Below are positions 21,835 through 32,919 of a stretch of 64,000 bases of DNA, in pieces. Numbering within the stretch: position 1 is the stretch's first letter; every line of letters starts with the position of its first letter. A program made the translations under genes and the position numbers. The notes below the pieces were generated by a model. That model had not been told where the DNA came from. It did not search any database and was given only the letters and a program-made list of their open reading frames with translations. The stretch is taken from the NCBI GenBank assembly GCA_010093685.1, contig MU006237.1:124001-188000 (forward strand), read 5' to 3'. The DNA is from Ophiobolus disseminans. Lineage: Eukaryota; Ascomycota; Dothideomycetes; Pleosporales; Phaeosphaeriaceae.

Positions 21835-23170
21835 TTACTCGAACTTCACAATCCATCCGTCACCAACTCTCTCACCCTTTGCATCTACGCCACCCCAGAA
21901 GACCACCGTATGGCCATTCTCCATGACATCTGCACCAAAGAAGGCTCTTGGTCCCGGATGCAACTTGCCATCCTCCTCATCTAGCTGTTGAAGCTGCTTG
22001 TCTGACGGCAGCTGTACCACTGTTTCAGCCCAAGCAAGATGACCAGTCTCTGCGCCAAGTGCGTGTCGAATAGCGTCCTTGATCTTAGCTGGCTTGATAG
22101 CGTTCTTGAGCGACCATGCAGGCGTCGCCTCGATGTCGCTAGAAGGGATCTGTAGCGCCCAGCTGTCACTAAATTGCGTTAGTTGCTTGGTGGTTTCCGT
22201 CTTCTCGATGACTGCAGAAGCATCGTCCCGGGCGCCCAACAAATAGGCCATATAGTTACGTCCCCAGCCAGTCGTTAGAGGCAGAAATGCACCATCACGA
22301 CGCGCACGAGGGCCAGGTGCTAGCGGGTTGGTCGGAAAGGTGAACGATTCCCACGACATCTCCTTGGCCGGGAGTGAAATGCCCAAGTGATGGAGCTGGC
22401 TGCTCAACGGATCTATGGTGGAGATCAGGTAAAGTTGGCCATTCGCGAGTGCAGCGTTCGTGGTTGCAACTGGTGCTGTTGGGAGTTGTGACCAAGTGCG
22501 TGTCGCGATGTCAAACTTCCAGAGATCTGATGCAGCATCACCAGTCGCATCGAAGCCGCCATATAGAATCACGCTTCCGTCGTAGTCGAAGAGTTTCGCA
22601 CTCCCGCGTGGGCCAGGTGCAAGTTCGGCTTCTGAGTGTGCTAGTTGATCCCACATCTTGCGCTCTGGGTTGAACAACCACAACGATGACTTCTCATCAA
22701 TAAGCTGCTCTTTCTCGTCGCTTCCACCGTAGATTGCGACATTTCCATGAAAAGCGCAGGCCGCATGATTTGCCCTGGGGGAAGGTACTTGGCCGCCCTC
22801 TACCGTTGGCAGAGCCGGTATGAGACCGTAATCCATCTCCGGCTTACCAGAATGCTCGACGGTGACTGCGTGGATGTCATTGCTCGCGAGAAGATTATCA
22901 GAAGTAGTGCCACCGAAAATGTAAGCTTTATTAGCGACGATAGTGACTGTGTGATGTGATCGTGCTAGCGAACGTCTAGGAGTGTTAGCCGAAGTGCTTT
23001 CGTGAAGAGAACACCTACTTTGTATGATCGTCGGTCGCTGTTCCGATTCGCGTAAAGGTAGACTTCAGTGGCAACGTGGGCTTTGAAACAAGATATGCGG
23101 CATAGCCTGCCTGTGCGCCGTGCTCGATAATCTCTGAGGCGACGTAGGCGCCTGCTGCGATTTCTGCCAT
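21835..23170 (-). CDS. Kelch-repeat beta-propeller protein
   Basis: Exons 23170-23019 and 22975-21835 encode 430 residues. The 43-nt intron uses GTAGGT and CTAACACTCCTAG; its phase joins ATDDHTK to RSLARSHHTV. Kelch-type blades repeat along the protein: AYIFGGTTSDNLL, VAIYGGSDEKE, VILYGGFDATGDAASDLWKF and VVFWGGVDAKGERVGDGWIV, each with the paired glycines and downstream tryptophan typical of kelch or galactose-oxidase-like propellers. There is no signal peptide and no extra catalytic or BTB domain. A cytosolic protein-interaction role is likely but the partner is unknown. It lies 242 bp downstream of the CoA-transferase gene on the same strand. Confidence 0.85.
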
Positions 23171-23412
23171 GGCTCGGGAAGTAGATGATTTGTGAGGGTT
23201 GGTCAGGAGATGAAAAATCCGTGACAGAATAGAGCCGGTGAACAGTGACGGTCGACTAAGAAGGGAAGGGCGGGCAAAATGGACACCTAATGCAGGTACA
23301 TGACGTCACAGGGTCTAGTCATGTTTCGACCACCAACCGCAACCAACATTGAATGCACCGCCGATAGCGCACTGTTTTACATTTTCTTTTATCACGATGT
23401 CATCGTGAGACC

Positions 23413-24843
23413 TTATAACCAGATGGGCTTATCGCTGCCCAAAGGTTTAGGCATCTCTTCCCATCCGACTTCCAGTCCCTCGATACTTGCTGAATGTTTT
23501 ACAGCTCTCAACTCACCAAATCCTGTTTGTCTTGTCTCAAGATATTGCTCAACATCCTCTGGGCTTCCAAAGTCCCTTCGATCGAACCCGCTTTTACCGC
23601 CATACTGACCCAAGGATCTCAAGTACTTCATTGTACCAGCCAAAGAGACTTTGACTTCATATGAACCGCCTTCTGTTGCTCGCTTGTACAGTGCCGCCAT
23701 GATACCAGTAGCGAGAAAGTACCCAGCTCCATGATCAAAAGCCTGGCATGGCAAGACTCGGGCCGGCTCATTCGCGCCATATCGTGTGGCGTCTTCGATG
23801 TTGATGCCGGAGCAAGTTTGCACAAGAGAATCGAAGCCACGATGTTGCGACCAGGGACCGTCTGGTCCGTACGCATTGAGGCTCGCAATGATCAGTTTCG
23901 GATTGATGCGAATGAGCTCTTCGGTCGAGAGGCCATGGGCAGCAAGACTTCCGGGCCGATAACTCTGGATGAAGACATCTGCTGTTCGCATGAGGTCGAG
24001 TAGCTGAGCCTTGCCAGTGCGTGTTTTGATATCGAACTGGACCGTACGTTTCCCCCTCGAGAGATCAAGATCCAGGTCAGGAAGGTCTGGCAGTGTTGGC
24101 GATGTTATCCAGATAACGTCAGATCCATGCGCTGCCAGTGTCTTACCAGCAACAGGCGCGGCGATAACACGGCTCATCTCTAAGACGCGAATGCCGCGCA
24201 AACATTTGTCGCCGGCTAATTGTGGTACTGGTGGTACATATGGCTTTCCCTTTGCGATGCTTTTGATAAGGATGGGAAAGTCTGCGACCGAATTTGCTTG
24301 CCGAAGTGTGTCCCATTCTTCAAACGAACGTAACGCTGCGATGACAGCACCTTCACGGAACGCTGCATCCTCGATTTCAACAGCCTTCCACTGCAGCATT
24401 CGTATGGCTACATCCTCTCTTAATGCGCTCTTTTCTAATCCTAGGACTCTTAGAGCGTTGTCACGATGATTGATAAATGAGTCGTGCATCCTCACATAAC
24501 CGTTAGAGGTCTTGTGTAGGCCGCCAAGTGTACCCCAGGACGAGGGCGCGGACTTGCCGTTGAGTACATAAAGTCTCTCAGATTTGAACTCCACGCAGGC
24601 GTGTTCGGCTGGAACGACCACCTTTGGCATTGCACATTGTTGGCGGACGGACCAGAAGAGAGCAGCCGAAAGTGCGGAAAGAGCAATTGAACATTGCGCG
24701 AGATGCTCCACCTTGAAGGAAGAAGGGTAGCATCTTGCCTCATCGGAGAGTTCAAGAGCGTCCAACGCAGAAATGGGCAGGCCAAGGTTGTCCCTCCAGA
24801 CGTGGGCAACTGAGTCGACCGGTCCGAATGTGGATCGGTCCAT
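23413..24843 (-). CDS. CaiB/BaiF-family (class III) CoA-transferase
   Basis: A single exon of 476 residues; the start at 24843 gives MDRSTFGPVDSVAHVWRD, and an upstream in-frame extension to 24921 looks like leader containing a possible small 5' intron (GTAAGC at 24897). The core has KCLRGIRVLEMSRVIAAPVA, GKRTVQFDIKTRTGKAQLLD, ADVFIQSYRPGSLAAHGLS and ASLNAYGPDGPWSQHRGFDS, all signature parts of family-III CoA-transferases. The Asp in CQAFDHGAGYFLATG (about residue 369) aligns with the catalytic aspartate of formyl-CoA transferase. Known members move CoA between carboxylic acids through an aspartyl-CoA intermediate. The substrate cannot be read from the sequence. An N-terminal extension of roughly 240 residues before the core motifs is usual for the fungal form. 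Confidence 0.88.
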   Translation of the reverse strand: MDRSTFGPVDSVAHVWRDNLGLPISALDALELSDEARCYPSSFKVEHLAQCSIALSALSAALFWSVRQQCAMPKVVVPAEHACVEFKSERLYVLNGKSAPSSWGTLGGLHKTSNGYVRMHDSFINHRDNALRVLGLEKSALREDVAIRMLQWKAVEIEDAAFREGAVIAALRSFEEWDTLRQANSVADFPILIKSIAKGKPYVPPVPQLAGDKCLRGIRVLEMSRVIAAPVAGKTLAAHGSDVIWITSPTLPDLPDLDLDLSRGKRTVQFDIKTRTGKAQLLDLMRTADVFIQSYRPGSLAAHGLSTEELIRINPKLIIASLNAYGPDGPWSQHRGFDSLVQTCSGINIEDATRYGANEPARVLPCQAFDHGAGYFLATGIMAALYKRATEGGSYEVKVSLAGTMKYLRSLGQYGGKSGFDRRDFGSPEDVEQYLETRQTGFGELRAVKHSASIEGLEVGWEEMPKPLGSDKPIWL

Positions 24844-25609
24844 GTTCGAGAGTTGTATAGCTTGAGGTATGCCAAGGTAGAATATTTGAAAGCTTACAAA
24901 TGCAGGCACGAGGACCTCCAAACTCGGTTCGAGATTGCAGCGACACGCTCTGGTTTGAAGGGCTGTGTGATTTTACTACAATCTTGGAATGGCCTGAGCA
25001 TTGCCACAAGGCCATGAGGTTAAAAATACATGACGAACCGTGAACTGCAATCCTAAGTTTTAAGCCCCGTAGGAAAAGAAGTGGATGCCGAAACTACTCC
25101 GGGTGCGATCTTGGCGTGCGGGGTCAATGTCACCTAGACTTCAGCTGAGTGCACCCGGGGAGCGGGGGTGAGGCATCCTCGACCACCATCATCACCACCA
25201 CTCGCGAGATCCAAATCTACTCAGGATGTTGGCCTTGTCGATTCCAGGTCAGATGAGTTTTGCCACTGTAATCCTGCGCCATGTATAGGTTGACACTGGG
25301 TGGCTCGGGTAAGGTGCGCATCGATTTATGTCAAGAACCGGGCTGACCGAGATGATAGTCGAGCGCTCCATCTGCTAAGAATGGCACTGGTCGCCTATCT
25401 TGGACGACAGCAGCATCTCAAACACCGCTTAGTCTCGGTATGCGCAATAGATAAGACGCAGACATGCCGCCTTGCCTTGAGGCAAAAAGAAGGCAACAGC
25501 GCAACAAGCCATTGTGCCCGTCCCTCCTGCAATCAGTCGCCACCCTGCCCTCCAACACGATCTGTCAGCATAGTGCTTGCTCTTCGGTATCAGCGGTGCA
25601 AGATACACC
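24844..25609. other. Intergenic region
   Basis: No supported gene. A start-plus-donor combination (ATG at 25280, GTAAGG at 25309, branch GGCTGAC, acceptor GATAG) would give only about 15 residues and was not accepted. Confidence 0.35.
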
Positions 25610-25860
25610 ATGGGTGACCGCAACGATACGGTGACCAACACTTGTGCAATGTCGATCGATTCCTCCACCAATTTTGCGATTACAGCCGGTCTGCCTTGCA
25701 AAGCCTCTGTTGTGTAAGTAAACCTTTTCAGAAATATGGACGTAGGCGAAAGTCATATTGGTCCACGGAAGACTAGGTACAGCTATCACATGCTTTCCAC
25801 GACATCAGCAAGATGGAAGAAGAAGCCGTCTCAGTGCCGCAAGCTTTGAGCTGTGCCTGA
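25610..25860 (+). CDS. Candidate small two-exon protein
   Basis: Exon 1 (25610-25713) starts in a good context (ACACCATGG), encodes MGDRNDTVTNTCAMSIDSST and more, and ends at a perfect GTAAGT donor (25714). The best second exon by phase is 25809-25860 (acceptor GACATCAG), giving 51 residues ending EEEAVSVPQALSCA. A different acceptor at about 25776 would give 58 residues. Exon 1 is serine/threonine/asparagine-rich like other small genes here. No known domain, signal peptide or function. Confidence 0.4.
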
Positions 25861-26346
25861 AGAAATCTAGGTATTTTTCAGAAACTGCCGCATCCACTGA
25901 TGAGTTACTACTGTCAGCTGCTGCCAAACAGCGCGACGCTCCACTTCTATCATATGAATTACTCACAATGACTACGGTTCGTCCGTGGAGCACAGTCCAA
26001 CGGCCGGGTATGCGGTTTGACGCTAAAAAGCCTCCATGATAGTTTATCGAAGAAAGAAGAGTGGCATCTCTTGCATGCTTCGTCCCCAGCTCCAGAAAAC
26101 TTGGAAACATGTAATCCTATGGTCTTGGTTCAATGTCCAACGCATTCGGGACGGACTTCGAAGTGGTCAATATTAGCGAGTCAAGGATCATTCGTCTGCC
26201 ATGACACTATGAAATCAAATCGCGCACGTCTTGCAAATTGCGGCCCGACCGCTGTGGCACGGGCTCGTGGCGCTTCCGCCCCGCAAACAAGGCGATTCCA
26301 ACGTTGATGGACCGATCACGTGCACACCTTAAATCATCGACATCGA

Positions 26347-26667
26347 ATGGATATAACTCGTTGCGCACTGATCTTAGCGTGCCTTGTTTACCCGTCGCAC
26401 AGTCTTGGCCAACAGGTTGCCAACTTATGCCTCTCGTTCAGGCTTCTCTGTCACCGTGGTCTCTTACTGGCTTCGTACACTATCTCTATCTCGTATCCGG
26501 TGCAAGTTGCCGTTGTGTCACTGACACACCTCTACGGCACACTCGCATATCTCCGAGGCGAGTGCGACACCAAGTCAGCCGATATGCTCTCCGGCTTCGG
26601 TTACATAGCCGCTGAGAACCCTGTCCTCAGCGTCTTCGGGCCTGGGCTGACCACGTATCCACGATAA
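26347..26667 (+). pseudogene. Membrane-protein fragment, possibly EBP-like
   Basis: An open frame from ATG at 26347 contains hydrophobic stretches and SYPVQVAVVSLTHLYGTLAY, which resembles the 'YPLQ..vsl..lYG' segment of emopamil-binding/sterol-isomerase-type proteins. The conserved histidine and glutamate residues of a working enzyme are not evident and both flanks are non-coding. A weak similarity only; if real it is a remnant. Confidence 0.2.
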
Positions 26668-26936
26668 GCAGTAAGACGATGTGCTTTTTCGGCTCAGAAA
26701 GAACGGTCATGATGCGTGTGCCTAGGTGCAGAATCCTCATTTGCTCGCGTACGTCGATCCTGACTGAGCGGCAAAGTAATCATCTTACCCTACGCTAGCC
26801 TTACCATCTCCGTCAGCTATCCACTTGCTCGGCGCGGTAACGGTAATACTTCCACATCAATACTCGACTCCTGGGCACGCCACTGGCTCGGGTTTGGGTT
26901 TGTGCTCGCAATATGAAGGACGTAATCTGGGAAACA

Positions 26937-26944
26937 TATAAAGG
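26937..26944 (+). promoter_or_regulatory. TATA box of the small gene at 27025
   Basis: TATAAAGG, 88 bp upstream of the start codon at 27025. No other TATAAA lies nearer. It supports real transcription of the small three-exon gene. Confidence 0.5.
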
Positions 26945-27024
26945 AAAGTAGGGCCATCATCCAGCAATACCAAACTGACGTTCTAATCACTCCTTCAACG
27001 TCAACATCTCCCCATATCAAGGAC

Positions 27025-27585
27025 ATGTCAATGGCCAAATATCTTGTTACTGCTTCGAGACCGTGAGTTTAGATTCTCATTTCCATGCTTCGTAATATCG
27101 CGACCGAAGCGGGCACTGTGTGGTCGCATTTTCTTTCCATGCGTACCCTAGATTATGCTTATTTTACCATCCAAAAACAATTACTCATTCTATCCGTCTC
27201 TAGGGTGTTTTTCACTGCGCCGCCTGCTGTTCAGGTAGCGATCGCCGCAGACGCGAGCTCTAAGTCGCTAGGACGGCAGCCAGAGACTAAAACTACCGAC
27301 CAGAAGGTACTGACTTCCTTTCGCACAATCCTGATAGAGCGTTGACAAAATGAGACTCCTGTGCAGTCTTCCTGCAGTGCACAGCCACACCTAAGCCCGA
27401 GGCTCACTGAGGCTGTGCTTGCCCGATGCGCCAGGCTCCACGATGTGGACAAAGATCAATATAAGGCACATATTCGAGCCCAAGAAATTCAATTGGCAGC
27501 CCGACAACTTGGGTTCACGCTCAGTGGCGAATGCTTTGAGTCGGAGAAGTGGGAATGGGGTGCGAGGCTCGATCATCGAGCTTGA
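27025..27585 (+). CDS. Small three-exon protein of unknown function
   Basis: Exons 27025-27062, 27204-27306 and 27367-27585 encode 119 residues. Intron 1 has GTGAGT and CCGTCTCTAG, intron 2 has GTACTG and CCTGTGCAG; the phases (2, then 0) both fit. The protein begins MSMAKYLVTASR, has an alanine/valine-rich stretch (FFTAPPAVQVAIAADASSKS), then a helical charged C-terminus (DKDQYKAHIRAQEIQLAARQ) ending KWEWGARLDHRA. The N-terminus could be a weak mitochondrial or membrane-directed segment; this is uncertain. A TATA box lies 88 bp upstream. It stands alone in a region without long frames, which is why it is easily missed. No family was recognised. Confidence 0.5.
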
Positions 27586-27705
27586 CTATCCGATTCCAAC
27601 TACATAGGATGTTTCTCTAATTTTTCCAAATGGAAACGTCTCACAAATATCCTCCAACAGAGTGTATCTTCAAAAAGAGAGCCTGTGTTTCATGGTTTAA
27701 TCACA

Positions 27706-27926
27706 TGACTTGAGCCTCATCGGCCTTTGGCTAGCAAGTCCGCCGTGTGTTCCCAGCCGAACTCCGTCTGCCTAACACAAACCACACACATTCAGCTTCA
27801 AAAGTCCCCAAGGCTGATTTGGCTTGTGCCAGTGTGCCTTGCGCAAATAGGTGCAGTCACGGAGGATGGTTATTGATTAACATACCTCCACATCTTCAAA
27901 TGGTCTCATCCTGAGTCGTGGAACGA
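27706..27926 (-). other. Unresolved small minus-strand gene-like signals
   Basis: On the minus strand ATGAGACCATTTGAAGATG (27918) leads to a GTATGT donor, and a downstream piece (about 27776-27723) reads CVRQTEFGWEHTADLLAKGR then stop. The two could not be joined in phase with canonical sites. A third exon or decay may explain this. Confidence 0.2.
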
Positions 27927-28152
27927 TCTAAAGTAGAACGTGGCTTGTCGTTCTGAGCCACACCTAGCCACACCCATAATGAGTTTGTAATGCGAAGTAC
28001 GAGCACATTATGATGCTCTTGCTACTTAATAGGCGCTTGAGGCTGTGCAATAATTGGTTCGCTGAAGTTTACCTAGGCACCCGTGCAGATGCTCGCTAGA
28101 CACTCGCGGCGGCTGCGCCGCACCATACAACAACCGAACCTCGATTAAAGAA

Positions 28153-28442
28153 ATGTCTGCGCCAGCAGTGTCACATCAGGACCTTGTCCCTGACGGTTGG
28201 TCCATTGTATTTGACGCGCAAAGATGATGTATTCCGTATCATCTCAGGTTACCGCAGTCGCAGCCATGCCTCGATTCGGACATCACGATCTCAGACCTAT
28301 GGCCAAGTTAATGAGGCTCCAGTACTTCCTCATGGGCGAGATAACAGCTGACCGACTGGCCGAATCACCTAACAAAAGCAATAGAATATATGAGGATATA
28401 GTAAGATTCACCTCAGAGCGACTGGACAGTAACGAGGACTGA
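28153..28442 (+). CDS. Small two-exon protein of 82 residues
   Basis: Exons 28153-28206 and 28248-28442, phase-0 junction. The intron (GTATTT ... ATCTCAG) is only 41 nt, near the lower limit for fungi, and its branch site is weak. The protein begins MSAPAVSHQDLVPDGWSIV and has a helical, charged C-terminal half (MRLQYFLMGEITADRLAESP, then NRIYEDIVRFTSERLDSNED). The residue mix is convincing as protein, and the two parts join without a stop although each alone is broken. No signal peptide, known domain or clear TATA box; an inverted CCAAT (AATTGG) lies about 100 bp upstream. Confidence 0.45.
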
Positions 28443-29304
28443 TAAGAAACAGGGGCTGTCGCGATTGAAAAATTGTGCTTAGCCTATTCAAACACCTTGA
28501 CTTTCTGATCACATCGTAGAGGGTGTCCGAGTGCCTGGACAGCGGGCGTACTTTACACGTGTTGGGCATCACACAGCACACATGCAGCATGTGTGGGACT
28601 CGGTGACAAGGGGATGAAACAATGTAATAAAATCAATAATGTGCGGACTGCACTACCCGAAAAGGAAGTGGCCCGGCAAACCCTTGGTCCGTTTAGACCC
28701 CAGGCTTATGGAACGCATGGGTGCGTGATTGGCTCCACAACTGTAAGGCGGAGGCGGCAGCACGGGCGTTTCGTACGTCACGATCCGGCGCCAAACCTTG
28801 TGATCCACCCTGCCATCCCTGCACCTTCGACGACACCTCATTCCAGGGGCAGTTCCGAAAGAGCCTGGCTGCGACACCCGTAACGACTGTCCTTTTCGCG
28901 TCCGATGATCTAGACGGACGCACTCAAGCGTGGCTGTGCACATCAACGAGCACGGTCAGATGACCTCAGCGCACAAAAGTCGGCAAATGTAAAGCAGCCT
29001 CAGGCTTGCCGAAAAATAAATACCCTGCAGGCTTGTGCCGTCCGCCATTCCGAGCGAGGGATTCCACGCTAACTTTTGCTCTCCGCAAAGCGGCAGGTTT
29101 CTAGTGTGCGCTGTGCCTCAAGGCAAATGAGGCAAAGTGACCCATGCTGATCGCTTGCCCGACTCGCTACTGGGTGGGCCACCCTCAGCCCTTCCCAGCG
29201 GTAAACCGGGTGCTCCATGCATCTGCAGGCAGGTGTAAAAGACAGCATGATCTAAATGACAGTATAGATAAGTGGACGAACCGTGCTAGCGCAATTTCCC
29301 AAGA
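28443..29304. other. Intergenic region
   Basis: No gene is supported on either strand. Confidence 0.35.
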
Positions 29305-29598
29305 TTGGAAGCCCCAGGCCTCTGGTTTTGGCCGCCGAAAACCGTCCTCCGAAAACCGTCCTCCGAACAGACAAGGGAACCTGCTGACTCCTCACACCCT
29401 GAAAGCAGATGCATCTCTCAAGAACGGCTGGATTCGGAGATTAAGTCCATTTATGCCGGCTTGACCATGGTCGAGACCAAGTGTATCCATGTTGACTACC
29501 TGCATGGTTGGGCAAAATGTATCTATGTTGAAAGAGCACAAGCTGCCGCCGCACAGAACAGCTCTGATACTAACAATAAGCTAGCTTCTAATCACTAG
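29305..29598 (+). pseudogene. Coding relic resembling an Est1-type TPR protein fragment
   Basis: The frame contains SQERLDSEIKSIYAGLTMVE followed by TKCIHVD, close to a segment I associate with a dothideomycete-expanded family of Est1/SMG7-type DNA/RNA-binding proteins ('IYAGLvMVExKCIxiD'). It then duplicates part of itself (KCIHVDY, later KCIYVER) and stops after ASNH, where that family would continue for hundreds of residues. The recall of the family is from memory and unverified. The truncation makes it a relic. Confidence 0.3.
29335..29367. repeat. 14-bp tandem repeat
   Basis: CCGAAAACCGTCCT occurs twice head to tail (29335-29348, 29349-29362) with a partial third copy (CCGAA). It sits inside the relic frame at 29305-29598. 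Confidence 0.8.
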
Positions 29599-30721
29599 CA
29601 AGCATTGATAGCTCCTAATCGATGACTGCGTCCCTCGAAATTTAGTTTACCCCGTTGTGGGTGGCACCCACCCGGGCACTTGGTATTTTGACGGTGATGG
29701 ACCAATGATTGCACACTTGGTGTCGTTGACTGTATCTTTTGCTTACCACCCTGATGCCAGCGCAACACTTACCAAAGCGCGGATGTCACATTAGTGTATC
29801 GTATTACACGCTAAGAGAGGAGATACCTCTGGTGTCATGACTGTGCAGTCTTCACGGCTCTGACAAACTGCAAGGTCCTTTTAACTGCGGAGAAAAGCTG
29901 CAAAATTAGAGAAGAGCCGTAAGCCCGACAGTTGGCCAACAGCTGCATGGCGCCATAGTAAACAAGCCATCCGGCTCCACATGGATGCGCCTATCAGCCA
30001 GACCCATACCATTGGGACGGAAGGCTTGGGTCGCCGAAGCGTCAGCTCGCATGTATGGATGGGAGCTGAATGTCACCTATGTAACTCGCACCTGGATTAA
30101 GGAACAATCGCCCGCTTCAGCGCCGTATTATGCAGCAGGACAATGCAAGGACCACCCGGCACACACCCACTAAGTCGTGCTGTGAGCCGTGCTTCGAGTG
30201 TTCACTGGGTGGCCCGTCAAATTGGATCGAGGCAGGGGGTTCTCAGCCGTTGGGCCGTCTCGTGTCCCACCAACTGAAGCGAACACCAAGTTTCGCTCAA
30301 GCGAAAACGCCTCGACCAAAGCGGTAAGATCCACTTCCGGGATGCTCGGTGGGGCCCGAAGGACTCCATCCCGGTAATCTGGTCGTTGCGCTGCTATGGC
30401 CTTGCGACGACACATCCAACGAAGACCCTGGTCTTTTTCAACGGTCCCATTAGCATGGTTCCCCTGCCGCTCTTGCTGCTTTTGTCTCTCTTACGGCAGC
30501 ACCTATGTTCAAGGATGTAGGAGTCGCTCTTGATTGTTACGTATCGACCTGGCTGCGGCATGGTATAAGAAGGCGAAGCCCGTGGTAAGGCACTTCTCCG
30601 ACCAAGATACACCCTCCTTCAATCCTCACTACAAGAGTGTCATACACCCTTACTACTACAATTTTTGATAGGATTCCATCGGCTCAACGTCTCCCTCTTG
30701 CAACGAGCACTGTCACCAAAC
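29599..30721. other. Intergenic region
   Basis: No gene is supported. TATAAG at 30564-30569, about 155 bp before the next start codon, is a possible promoter element. Confidence 0.35.
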
Positions 30722-31416
30722 ATGTCACGTTTCCTGTCAAGGCGATCACAGGACCCACAGTCGTACGTGCCTGTCTCCGTGTTCACACATACCCTTAGAC
30801 ACGCCTTTTCTTCGCAAAAGACCCAAACACTATGCCCCACGCTGTTCAAGGCTCCTCTACGTTGTCACATAACGTTTGCTAATGCCCTCCTCTCAGGCTC
30901 CTTTCGCTAGACGAACAATCGAGCGTACTAACGCCGGTCAATCGACACGACGCCTGCTCTGTTCATCAAGCTCTTTCTCCCCTCAGTGCTGCTGCCGCTA
31001 CAGCAGTAGAAAGGACTACAAAGCGCCCGCCCCTCGCCCGCCTTGACGAAAACGATACCTCGAAGCGTCGTAAGCTCACCAAGTCTTCCCAATCACCCAA
31101 AAAAACTCCGGCGAATCTCACCAAGGATGCACTCAATTTCTTTGAGGAGCACTACAACATCGACACCGCCTCTTTTGATGGGGAGGTGAGATCGAGAGTT
31201 CTGCAAGAGACAGGGAAACAGATGGGCTTCAACCTGAAGCTAGACTGCTACGAGCAAGCCGCTTGTAGCTTCAGGGACTGGCTCGAGTATCAAACTGCGT
31301 CCCGAATTGAGCAGCCGGTCTTCAAGGATAAAGAAGACATCGAGTCTGTGGACGCTCTTGCAAAGGCGTTCGACATCTCTCTTGCCAACGCCTCGCGCGT
31401 ACAATGTGAAGCATGA
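30722..31416 (+). CDS. Small two-exon basic protein of 156 residues
   Basis: Exons 30722-30762 and 30987-31416. Intron: GTACGT donor and a pyrimidine-rich CTCTTTCTCCCCTCAG acceptor, 224 nt, phase 2. The total of 471 nt is divisible by three. The protein begins MSRFLSRRSQDPQS, has a lysine/arginine-rich middle with a nuclear-localisation-like DTSKRRKLTKSSQSPKK, then a helical acidic C-terminus (LNFFEEHYNIDTASFDGEVR; ESVDALAKAFDISLANASRV). A nuclear role is possible from the basic patch but is inference. No named family was recognised. The next small gene starts 388 bp downstream on the same strand. Confidence 0.6.
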
Positions 31417-31804
31417 CGTATTCGCGATCAAGCATGCTGTTTCCTTTGCAATTATATACCCCATGAATGATAGATAAATCAATGTTACCATAATTTAATG
31501 TTCAACAGTCACATTGCAAAAGCGTTTTCGATGCACGTGACGAATCATCACGTCACGTATCTCATGTCATCGACTAACGCAGTCTTCTTGAACCTACGAA
31601 TCAACAAATCACTAATCCGCATTCGCTGCTGTTCAAAATTCGTCCATAACACCGCGGCGTGTCCTAAAACTGAAAGTCACAGTATGGATTCACACGCACA
31701 AGCGAACATAGTCGCTCCAAATCGCAATCTCCATGCGCATGGGGTTCTCACATTGCTTCTCCAAACTGAAACGTCGCCTTATAGTAACCCCAGAGCCATC
31801 AAAA
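31417..31804. other. Intergenic region
   Basis: Spacer between two small plus-strand genes. No separate feature seen. Confidence 0.4.
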
Positions 31805-32309
31805 ATGTCCTCGTCCACGCCACTCGCTGAAGATATAGCTGCAGTAAGCAACACGCCAGGCCCAGCGTCCCACAGGGAAGAAATGTAAGCTACTAGCGTT
31901 TGCACCATGACGAACGCTCCTTACTGACCAGCATCACAGCAGACAGCACTACGCCAACCGGCTCCAAAACACCCCACCCGTCAACTCGTCTCCACTCCAA
32001 CGCAATCGCGACCTCCCCTTGCTCACCGCTCGTAATTTCGCAGAACATCAAGCATTGCATGGACGATCTCTGCCCCGATCAGGGCGACTGGAAACCTGGC
32101 TTGACGGCGTGGTTGATGCAATGGAAAAGGACGAGCTCATGGATCCAATGAACAATATCTGGAGCTTGCGTTCGCGACCGGAGGATAGGATCGTGAAACC
32201 GGAAGATCATCCGCAAGATGAGTGGAACTATGTACGGAAGGATAGTAACGTGAGACGGCGGGGACGGACGGAACCGAATGATCCGTGGGGAAAGGTTAAT
32301 GAGCGGTGA
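31805..32309 (+). CDS. Small two-exon hypothetical protein of 149 residues
   Basis: Exons 31805-31884 and 31940-32309. Intron 55 nt, GTAAGC donor, CTTACTGACC branch region, ATCACAG acceptor, phase 2. The protein begins MSSSTPLAEDIAAVSN, then ARNFAEHQALHGRSLPRSGR, an acidic LETWLDGVVDAMEKDELMDP, and a basic, tryptophan-containing C-terminus ending DPWGKVNER. No signal peptide or membrane segment. The acidic helix plus later NIWSL faintly recalls small APC/C subunits such as Apc13, but the match is too weak to assign. Confidence 0.6.
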
Positions 32310-32423
32310 GGTTTGGCGTGCGATGGAGCAGTGGGAGTTTGATTCAACATGGATGTTGGTGGTCGGCGTTGGTCAGACGTGCGGTCGAAGAAAATGCAGA
32401 TGATGACAAAAGCCCAGTCGATA

Positions 32424-32431
32424 CTGTATAA
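32424..32431 (+). promoter_or_regulatory. Possible TATA box
   Basis: TGTATAAATG lies about 110 bp upstream of the candidate frame at 32536, similar to the spacing seen for other small genes in this region. Confidence 0.3.
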
Positions 32432-32535
32432 ATGCAGTTGTCTCCGAGCTCGTGCTTCTATGTTATACATACCTACCTGATGTGAATGTCCGATAATCAA
32501 AAGTCTACCCTCAACTAGACACATCCTGGGAAATA

Positions 32536-32919
32536 ATGTCCCGCACAGAAGAAATGCTATATGACCTAGACAATGTTATTGAACCTGTTTGTCTCGAAGA
32601 ATTCATTGTAATAGAACAATCTCAAAAGACGTCGCCTCCAATCGTGACCCTAATGGCGCACTGTAGCTCTCCTCCAGTGAAACACAACATCAGTGTCTTC
32701 AAGTCTGAAGCAAAGAATGATTTGAAGAACTGGAAGGACTTGGTCGTTCTTGAACATGTGAGGAGGTGTAGTTGGGAGTATTCGCAATTACGCTGTCCAA
32801 AGACACGTGTAGCCTACGTCATAGCGTCAACTACCTACCCCTCACTTCTAAGCGATCATCTCCGATCGGCCAAATCCTTTCACTTTGATAACACGACATC
32901 GATGTATAGGCAGTCTTAG
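32536..32919 (+). CDS. Candidate 127-residue protein
   Basis: A single open frame starting MSRTEEMLYDLDNVIEPVCL, with a TATA-like element about 110 bp upstream. It is charged at the start and more polar later; no introns, signal peptide or domain were recognised. It may be real or partly chance; the N-terminal half looks better than the C-terminal half. Confidence 0.3.
   Translation: MSRTEEMLYDLDNVIEPVCLEEFIVIEQSQKTSPPIVTLMAHCSSPPVKHNISVFKSEAKNDLKNWKDLVVLEHVRRCSWEYSQLRCPKTRVAYVIASTTYPSLLSDHLRSAKSFHFDNTTSMYRQS

Noticed and set aside
25280..25375. ATG plus GTAAGG/GATAG intron suggesting another small gene.
   Set aside because: The spliced frame stops after about 15 residues.
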